Positions 57,416 through 64,000 of a DNA stretch of 64,000 nt are shown one piece after another (position 1 is the first letter of the stretch; each line of letters opens with the position of its first letter). Below the pieces are notes generated by a model. It was given only the letters and a program-made list of their open reading frames with translations. It was not told the DNA's origin and searched no databases. This DNA is from Haliclona indistincta (taxonomy: Eukaryota; Porifera; Demospongiae; Haplosclerida; Chalinidae), in the NCBI GenBank assembly GCA_964017065.1, contig OZ024789.1, positions 10,501,439 to 10,565,438 on the forward strand. Reading direction: 5' to 3'. The position numbers were made by a program, and so were the translations under genes.

Positions 57416-59296
57416 TCAGGTGGCTTAGCAAAATTACCGTGCATTTGCGGACAAAAGCACCAAATTTTGCATGCAGCTTTACTTGAACCTCCTCTACACA
57501 ATTAGCCTAGGAGCCCACTTGAAAATTCAAAAATTCCTGAATCCTGGGATATAACATTAACACCTTAGTAGCAGCCATTTTGTTTTTGCAAACATGCTTA
57601 AACAAACAGATAACTAATAATTTGATGTTCAAAATTTCTTCTAGGCACAATGCAAACTACTTTAGTTCAACAAAGTTGCAGAAAAATCGATGAAAATGAT
57701 GAAATGTTGTAATTGCACATTTAATTTACATCTAGTGCAATCTCCTTTGTACACATTTGATTAACTGAGAACATGGATTATTGCTTTTGAGAAATGGAAT
57801 GGTTTTCCAAACAGGCTCCCATGAACCACATGTAGCCTTGGACCAAGCAAATTGATTAGGAGATGGTAACATTTGATGCGCCTGAGTCCTTGTCCAAACT
57901 CCAGCTTGGTACACAGCGTGCCGTGTATGTTGGAGTAGTGATCTTGAGTAGGTGGAATAATAGTTCGGCTTTTGTGGCAAAGCAACTCTTTTCTGGCTTT
58001 GTTTACAAAACTGAGAAAACTTGTCTAGTCATACAGTACAACAACATTATGGGTGAGTAGCCAAATGTTTGTGTGACTCTCCTCATAAGCCTGCCATGCT
58101 GTTTTTACCTCTTCCTTTAAAAATAATTAATGCTGATGTTGTGTCACAGCCAGTTAATGCATAAAGCATCATTAAAGCTCGAGCCTTTGCTACTCCAATG
58201 TGGCTACTGATTGCTTTGCTATTTAAATACTCATCTGTTCCAAAGGCCACCCAACTATCCACACATGCATGGATGGGTTAACTTCAAGTCAAAGAATGCA
58301 CCAACCAAGATAGCAATGACATCAGTGTCTGCAGTGTGAACCTTAACACTTTTCATTCCTTGTTGCAGTGCATGTATAATGCATGTATGAACATAAGTAT
58401 GGGATAGACTTGATTTGCATATTCATCAAAATTTATGTACAAACAGTTTTTTGCAGTTGGCATGTGATCAACTACCCCACCATCAAGCACAGTAGACCCA
58501 TAAGATGGTGGACTGCAATCTTCAGCAGGGCACACGATACATGAAAGCATGTCTGATTTGGAGCCAGGCAGATAGATTTTTCCAAAGACATGTCAATGAT
58601 GGTGGAAATGATTGTACTTCGTGGGCAAAAAATTTCTTTAGGTACCCTTGTCGGTTTTGCATTGATATGTATAGCTGACCAAAAAGTTCCACATTATTTT
58701 GAAGTAGCTTGATCTTCTTACCTTGCTTGGATGTTGCTTTGTAGTTGGTTCTCTTGAAAAGTGCAAAGGAATTCTTTTTGATCGGGTCAGGAATAGAAGC
58801 TGTATGATTCTCAAGAACTGTCTTTACATATGCATCATACTGTTTCTTGCCTTCTTCCTTTTTTATACAAAATCATTTGATACTGTTTCAGGCAAGTACA
58901 TGTAGTTTCGATTGTCAAGTATTATTAACTCAAAAAATCATTTGAGAAGGGATTACCAATTTTCTGGATTGTTTCAACAAAACTAGAAACTTGTTTGAAG
59001 AATAACTGCTGGGTTGCAATATCGTATCAGGCAGATACTCATCCTCAAATTGCCTCTGTAGTCATCAAGCATGGTACTTTCACACATTTACACATGGTTT
59101 AGCACCAATTATCTGATAGGTTTACTACTACTCAATGAATTTTATTGCAGTATTTATAAAACGTTTCCCATAGATATTTCACCTGGGCTCCTAGGCAAAA
59201 ACTAACTAGTATCCTCTAAAGATTCAACTGAGAAAGTTTGGCGCTTTTGTCCGCAATTGCACGGTAATCCTAAAAATCAATGCTAAGCCACCTGAC
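57415..59296. mobile_element. DNA transposon carrying a fragment of a Cys-rich protein family
   Basis: Ends GTCAGGTGGCTTAGCA and complement, with GGCGCTTTTGTCCGCAA-type subterminal repeats, flanked by TA (57413-57414, 59297-59298). On the minus strand, broken frames read LDGGVVDHMPTAKN and NFDEYANQVYPILM (58550-58353), and LLQHTRHAVYQAG then SWEPVWKTIPFLKS (57980-57732). These blocks match my recollection of the C-terminal half of the same uncharacterised cnidarian/sponge family seen N-terminally at 4.7-5.8 kb. No transposase is recognised. Confidence 0.5.
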
Positions 59297-59303
59297 TATT
59301 ATA

Positions 59304-60603
59304 GACCGGTTTACGCGCTAATTTTATACCGTAAATACACTGAATGACGCGGGCGTGACGTATGCCTTCGCCCACACGTCGCCATTTTTTACGGCAGAAA
59401 GCACGATGGAGTATGCTAGTTCACTGCAGAGTCGGGATAAAGAGCGCTATGCCGAGAAGCTGGTGGTCGTATATTATGGTTCGAACACAGACTCCATTGA
59501 CCCATTCGACATTCCTGACGACAAATGATACAATGAATTTACAATGCATACATAATACAATGCATTACGATGCAATGCATATTTCAACTATAAATTTTCA
59601 CCCTTCAACTTCAGAATTTCATTTCTTAATGTGCTATTTTCCTCTCTAAAACTTTCATTTTCTTCAACCAACACTTCGTTCTCAGTTTGCAGATTACAAC
59701 TTCATTTTTCTCGAGTTCAATTTCCATGCTGATCACAAATTCTTCTCGACTTTGTTCAAGAGTAATGGTGCACATCAGAAATGGTGCACAAATTCTTGTC
59801 GACTTTGCGAGAAGAACTTGCGACTTTGTGTGAAGTCGAGTCGAGACTTCTCGACTCGACTTCATTTTCAATTTCACAATGAACACCATCCATCATTTCT
59901 TCATCTACATCCTCTGATACCAGGCTATCATCCTCATCTGAACTCCGCCAACCTCCTGCCTGTCTACTCCATTCCTCATGCCTTCGTCTACTGTGAGATC
60001 CTCTGATATCAGTCTATCATCTTCAGCCTGCCCATTAACTGCTAAGTACTGACACCATTCCCCATTTCACTGGCATTACCTGATCCCTTCACATTGCTCT
60101 GAATCTGCTGTACTAACTTCACTAACTCTTGTAGCCTGTGTGATGTCACTTTTACAAGCGTCCTGTTTTGACTTGGCTCGTCTGACTGACCGTGAGTATA
60201 AACGAGAACTGCCGCATTGTGTTGGAGCAGCAGACTTGAAAGAAAATACAGAAGGCACGTAGACCGGATGTAGAGGACCTCTAGCTGGTTTACCTATACG
60301 TATTCAATGTTAAAGTACAACATAAAACTAAAATGGCTGAATAATCTGACTGACCTGTGATGAAATGATCACTGCACACCTTAGAATACGCACCTGCATG
60401 GGGTCCACTTATCGCGCTTGACAGCACTAATCCACCTAGCTATTCCTCTGCTCTGGGTCCTTCGGAAACGAAAAATCGCTTTCCAGGGTGACTCTGGCGG
60501 TTTGTACAGCAGGAAATCAAATTAATGGGCATTTTGACGTAAAAAATGGCGGACTATAACATTCTGACATTTTTTCCTTAGTCACCCACGTACATAAACC
60601 GGT
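59304..60603 (-). mobile_element. THAP-domain transposon remnant
   Basis: Ends GACCGGTTTACG (59304) and CATAAACCGGTC (to 60603) are inverted. Subterminal MITE-like arms share a CCATTTTTTACG block. Minus-strand pieces read RWISAVKRDKW (other frame) and AYSKVCSDHFITG near 60480-60360, then after an intron KPARGPLHPVYVPSVFSFKS (60290-60230), the order expected of a THAP zinc finger. A leucine-zipper-like coil follows near 59720-59590. Frames are broken. THAP fingers bind transposon ends in P-element-like transposases. Confidence 0.5.
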
Positions 60604-60810
60604 CTGCCGTAAACCGGTCGGTCTGTAAATCGTAAACCAGTCAATTAGCGGAAGTAATACGTTGACCAATCAAACACGGCTGGTCACGTGTGGGCATGCA
60701 TCAGAGAATGGAAGCGCGTGATTGATTGGTCAACGTAAGAAAACGTGTTACTTTCGCTTTGACCGTGGCGTTCCAAAATCTATTCAAAGCGCTGTACGTA
60801 CTCCTCCATC
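60604..60810 (+). promoter_or_regulatory. Upstream region of K6
   Basis: About 200 bases between the THAP element and the K6 ATG. It includes GGTCACGTG (60682) and two TGATTGGTCAAC/GTTGACCAATCA copies (60662 and 60722) in opposite orientation, each holding a CCAAT box. A promoter role is inferred. Confidence 0.35.
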
Positions 60811-63800
60811 ATGTCCGCTCCTCAGCAGCAGAAGCAAGGAGGTGAGTTCATGAGTTGTGGGCCTGCATCAGAGAATTGAAGCGAGTGATTGATTGTTACT
60901 CTTCACAGTGGATCATGGATGTAGAGAACCCGCTGGTCGTCATGATCACAGCACAGCTAGTGTTAACAATCATCTTTACTTGTGGGGTGGAACCCAGGAT
61001 GGAATGCCGCGGGCCCACGATAGCACTGAGAAGCGTCAGTTTTTTTCCAGTGTGGAGGTGTTCGACGTGAACACTGGTTGCTGGGAGCAGCGCACCACTA
61101 GTGGAACACCTCCACTGGGAGTGCGGGGCTTTGCCTGTGTTGCTGTCAGGAATGATCTGCACTATTTCGGTGGTTACTGTGGCCACAGTGGCTGCTACCA
61201 CAACAGTGTTCACACACTGAGCACCTCCACCCTGCAATGGAGGATATTGGCTCCCTCAACAACAGAGGGTGGGGCACCGATGAAGAAGGCATTTTGTGAA
61301 ATGGTGCACTTCACTGATGGAGAGGAGGACCTCTTGTATGTGGTGGGAGGGCGGGGTCATGCTGCCCCATCATCACGACAACATGGAGCACAGTATCAAC
61401 CAGTGTATGGTGGTGTGCTTACCAATGAACAACACATTTTCTCTCTGTCCACAAGTGAGTGATATTGTTTGTTTCATAATTAATTTTTGGTGAAAATTAC
61501 TTTTAGTGAGTTGTTAAGGTGGCGGGATACCGTTTTAACGAGTTCATGACTTTACAAATGGCTATTTCTTTTTTAGCCAAGTCTATCTGTGCAGACGGAG
61601 TTGCAGTGTGCGCTTTGTTTGTCTAGGCATCGATAATAGCAAGTTTCAGCCACGTAGTGTTCGCCATCACGGAACGACGAGCTCGCCATGTGAAGATTAA
61701 ACACGATCGAGTTTTTATTCTTTAGTTGTGTGAAACTTACGAAGCTAAAACTGCTCCTGCAAGCTCATCTTCCATTCGTGGAGGAGCCTGCGTATCAATT
61801 TCGCCGAGCAATGCTCGTACGTGATACTGCAGCTACGTACTGCCAGACAGTACAGAGTACGCAGCTGTAGTAGAGTAAGCCACCTATATTCGGCCACCAT
61901 CTATTATCGGCCACTCGCTCGTACACTTGCAAATGTGCTACATCAAACTTGACCGAGGTATAGACACACACTTCCTCTGCCTGCATTGCAAATTTGCAGC
62001 TCGTAACTGCTTCTTTGTCTACTGTAGAAACGAAGAAAGTGGGTAGCCGAAAACATCGATGTTCGGCAAAAGTAATCTATTACCCGGCACCAGTCCAAGT
62101 GACTGATAAACGAATAGGGCGGGATTGCAAGTCAGTACTGCAAACACCTTCATCCATCAGCATTACAACGAGGTACAATTGAAAAGCTCTCGTGTTGCCG
62201 TCCGGGTAACAAAGAGTAAACCGAGCATTCCAGAAGTTAAATTTGATTCTGAGCCTCTTTGTCTGCACTCGCAAAGTAGTTTAGCGCTGATCAATGACTT
62301 CATTAGTGAAGGATAGTAATTTTATAGTGGAGTCCTCAAATCAGCAAGCACTGTCCATATCCATCACGAGTGCAGTCATTGATCGGCGCTAAACTACTTT
62401 GCGAGTGCAGACAAAGAGGCTCAGAATCAAATTTAACTTCTGGAATGCTCGGTTTACTCTTTGTTTTACAAGCACTGGGTTGCTCCTTGGGAGCCACGCC
62501 CACCATTTTGGCTGTTTGCAGCTTGCGCGATCAAGAGACGAATGCAGGGTTACTGAATTTTGGTGATTGTGATAGACAGGAGATGGCTCTACTCAGCCAA
62601 CTTGTTTCTGTATCGCAATCGTGTTTTCTTTGAGCATAAATTACACTGAAACAATATCATGTGTTGCCGAACATAGATTGCTCGACCCCGGGGTCTTTGG
62701 AAAAGAAAATTACCCGGACGGCAACACGAGAGCTTTTCAATTGTACCTCGTTGTAATGCTGATGGATGAAGGTGTTTGCAGTACTGACTTGCAATCCCGC
62801 CCTATTCGTTTATCAGTCACTAGGACTGGTGCCGGATAATAGATTACTTTTGCCGAACATCGATGTTTTCGGCTACCCACTTTCTTCGTTTCTACAGTAG
62901 ACAAAGAAGCAGTTACGAGCTGCAAATTTGCAATGCAGGCAGAGGAAGTGTGTGTCAATACGTCGGTCAATTTTGATCTGTGTAGCACAATTGCAAGTGT
63001 ACGAGCGAGTGGCCGATAATAGATGGTGGCCGAATATCAGTGGTTTACTCTATCGCGTACGAGCATTGCTCAGCGAAATCCATACACAGGCTCCTCCACA
63101 GATAGTAGATGAGCTTGCACGAGCAGTTTTAGCTTCGTACGTTTCACACAACTAAAGAAAAATTGTAAAAACTCGATCGTGTTTAGTCTTCACATGGCGA
63201 GCTCGTCGTTCCGTGATGGCGAACACTACGTGGCTGAAACCTGCTATTATCGATGCCTATCTATAGACAAACAAAGCGCACACTGCAACTCCGTCTGCAC
63301 AGATAGACTTGGCTAAAAAAGAAATAGCCATTTGTAAAGTCATGAACTCGGTATTCCGCCACCTTAACTTATCAAAAAACTTCATCAAAATCTGCTTTTA
63401 CTGTTATTGACATGCATGAATTAGTTTGGTGCTGTGTGCCACAATTTTATTCGTCCCCCGAATTAAATCAAGATCATTATTTTTGAAAGTTTGAGTTTTT
63501 GGTTCAATTTGTCATTTTGGTGCATAGTGGAATGATAGATGTTATAACCTCTAGATGGGTGGAGCTCGCCAGTAGTCACAGGACAAGCTCCTCCTCCATG
63601 TTATCAGTTCACACTAACAACAGTGGAACGGAAGAGGGCTGCTATGTTTGGTGGTTCCACTCCATCAAGCCACTACTCTGATGATTTGTATATTTTAGAT
63701 CTGAAGAGACATTCTGTGGTGAGTATGTATACTGTAGACACTGTATGAATAGTATATAGCACTGATTTGTGGTTCCACTCTCGTCACCACATGGGGTCAC

Positions 63801-64000
63801 TATCATCATCATTGTAACTTTATGATAGTTATGATTTATTATTCATACCACTTCCTGTAATGGATCTATTATTCTCAGAACTGGACCAAGATCCAGAAAG
63901 CAGTTAGTCAGTCTATCCAATGGCCTCCGGGGAGATATTCCCATGCTGCATCACACATTGCTGGTCCTATGTTTGTGATGAGTGGAGGATATGGTGTGTC
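60811..64000 (+). CDS. K6: Kelch-family paralogue, 5' part only
   Basis: Exons 60811-60841, 60909-61454, 63555-63718 and 63879 onward; the window ends inside exon 4. Phases agree. The start MSAPQQQKQGG matches K4 and K5. Exon 2 begins VDHGCREPAG rather than VDGWREP, a small change that removes the Trp. Blades LYLWGG, LHYFGGY and LYVVGG are intact. No break is visible in the part present. By homology the missing part should encode coiled coil, ZU5 and a Death domain. Intron 2 contains a large palindromic element. Confidence 0.75.
61518..63363. mobile_element. 1.85-kb palindromic element with TTAA target duplication
   Basis: Ends GGTGGCGGGATACCG and CGGTATTCCGCCACC are flanked by TTAA (61514-61517, 63364-63367). 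Arms 61518-62304 and 62370-63363 pair almost throughout. The right arm carries an extra ~245 bases (about 62467-62710). The loop is ~65 bases. No coding content. TTAA points to a piggyBac- or Kolobok-type source. Confidence 0.75.

Noticed and set aside
61994..62988. Pairs of mirrored ORFs in the K6 intron
   Set aside because: They are the same sequence read from the two arms of a palindrome.

Overview
The window looks like a repeat-rich metazoan genome, most likely a demosponge of the Amphimedon type. This rests on short GT-AG introns, a tandem family combining Kelch, coiled-coil, ZU5 and Death domains, several Ty3/gypsy-like elements, many MITEs and fold-back elements, and no prokaryotic features. 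The species is inferred, not proven. All gene models were spliced by eye; exon phases were checked arithmetically, but no database was searched.

The backbone is a head-to-tail array on the + strand of six paralogues, here called K1 to K6. The consensus protein has a short Gln-rich start, a Kelch beta-propeller of about 340 residues, a long coiled coil, a ZU5 domain with a following UPA-like region, a Pro/Thr-rich linker of QTPAAV-type repeats, and a C-terminal Death domain. No signal peptide or membrane segment is visible, so the proteins are probably cytoplasmic. ZU5-UPA-Death modules are known from PIDD1, UNC5 and ankyrins, and the related FIIND (ZU5-UPA) from NLRP1/CARD8. The array therefore looks like an expanding family of putative death-fold sensors or adaptors, with the Kelch propeller as the likely ligand-binding end.

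Layout: K1 (1227-21905) is fully open, but intron 3 holds about 14.8 kb of nested elements: a gag remnant, a DNA transposon with long inverted repeats, and three antisense gypsy remnants. From 22.1 to 23.9 kb lies a broken HSP90B1/GRP94 copy on the minus strand. K2 (24601-28235) is a pseudogene, followed by a small secreted-peptide exon and an orphan Death-domain exon. From 29.8 to 31.2 kb lies an unrecognised gene remnant carrying a perfect 410-bp tandem duplication. K3 (31493-36346) is open, and its start codon appears to be created by splicing. A 43-bp minisatellite (36.8-37.6 kb) and a second GRP94 remnant (38.0-39.8 kb) follow. K4 (40432-45713) carries a hAT-like insertion and runs into an assembly gap. 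A gypsy remnant (46.3-48.4 kb) precedes K5 (48735-55942), which is open but uses altered splice acceptors. A secreted-peptide gene with a CUB-like second exon (56.8-57.4 kb), a transposon with a fragment of a Cys-rich protein (57.4-59.3 kb) and a THAP-type element (59.3-60.6 kb) follow. K6 starts at 60811 and leaves the window; its intron 2 holds a 1.85-kb palindromic element.

K2 plus its upstream GRP94 remnant and K4 plus its upstream GRP94 remnant are one segmental duplication of about 5 kb. Paralogue differences (alternative Death domain, linker length, extra exon, lost acceptors) show active birth-and-death evolution helped by a run of phase-1/phase-1 exons.
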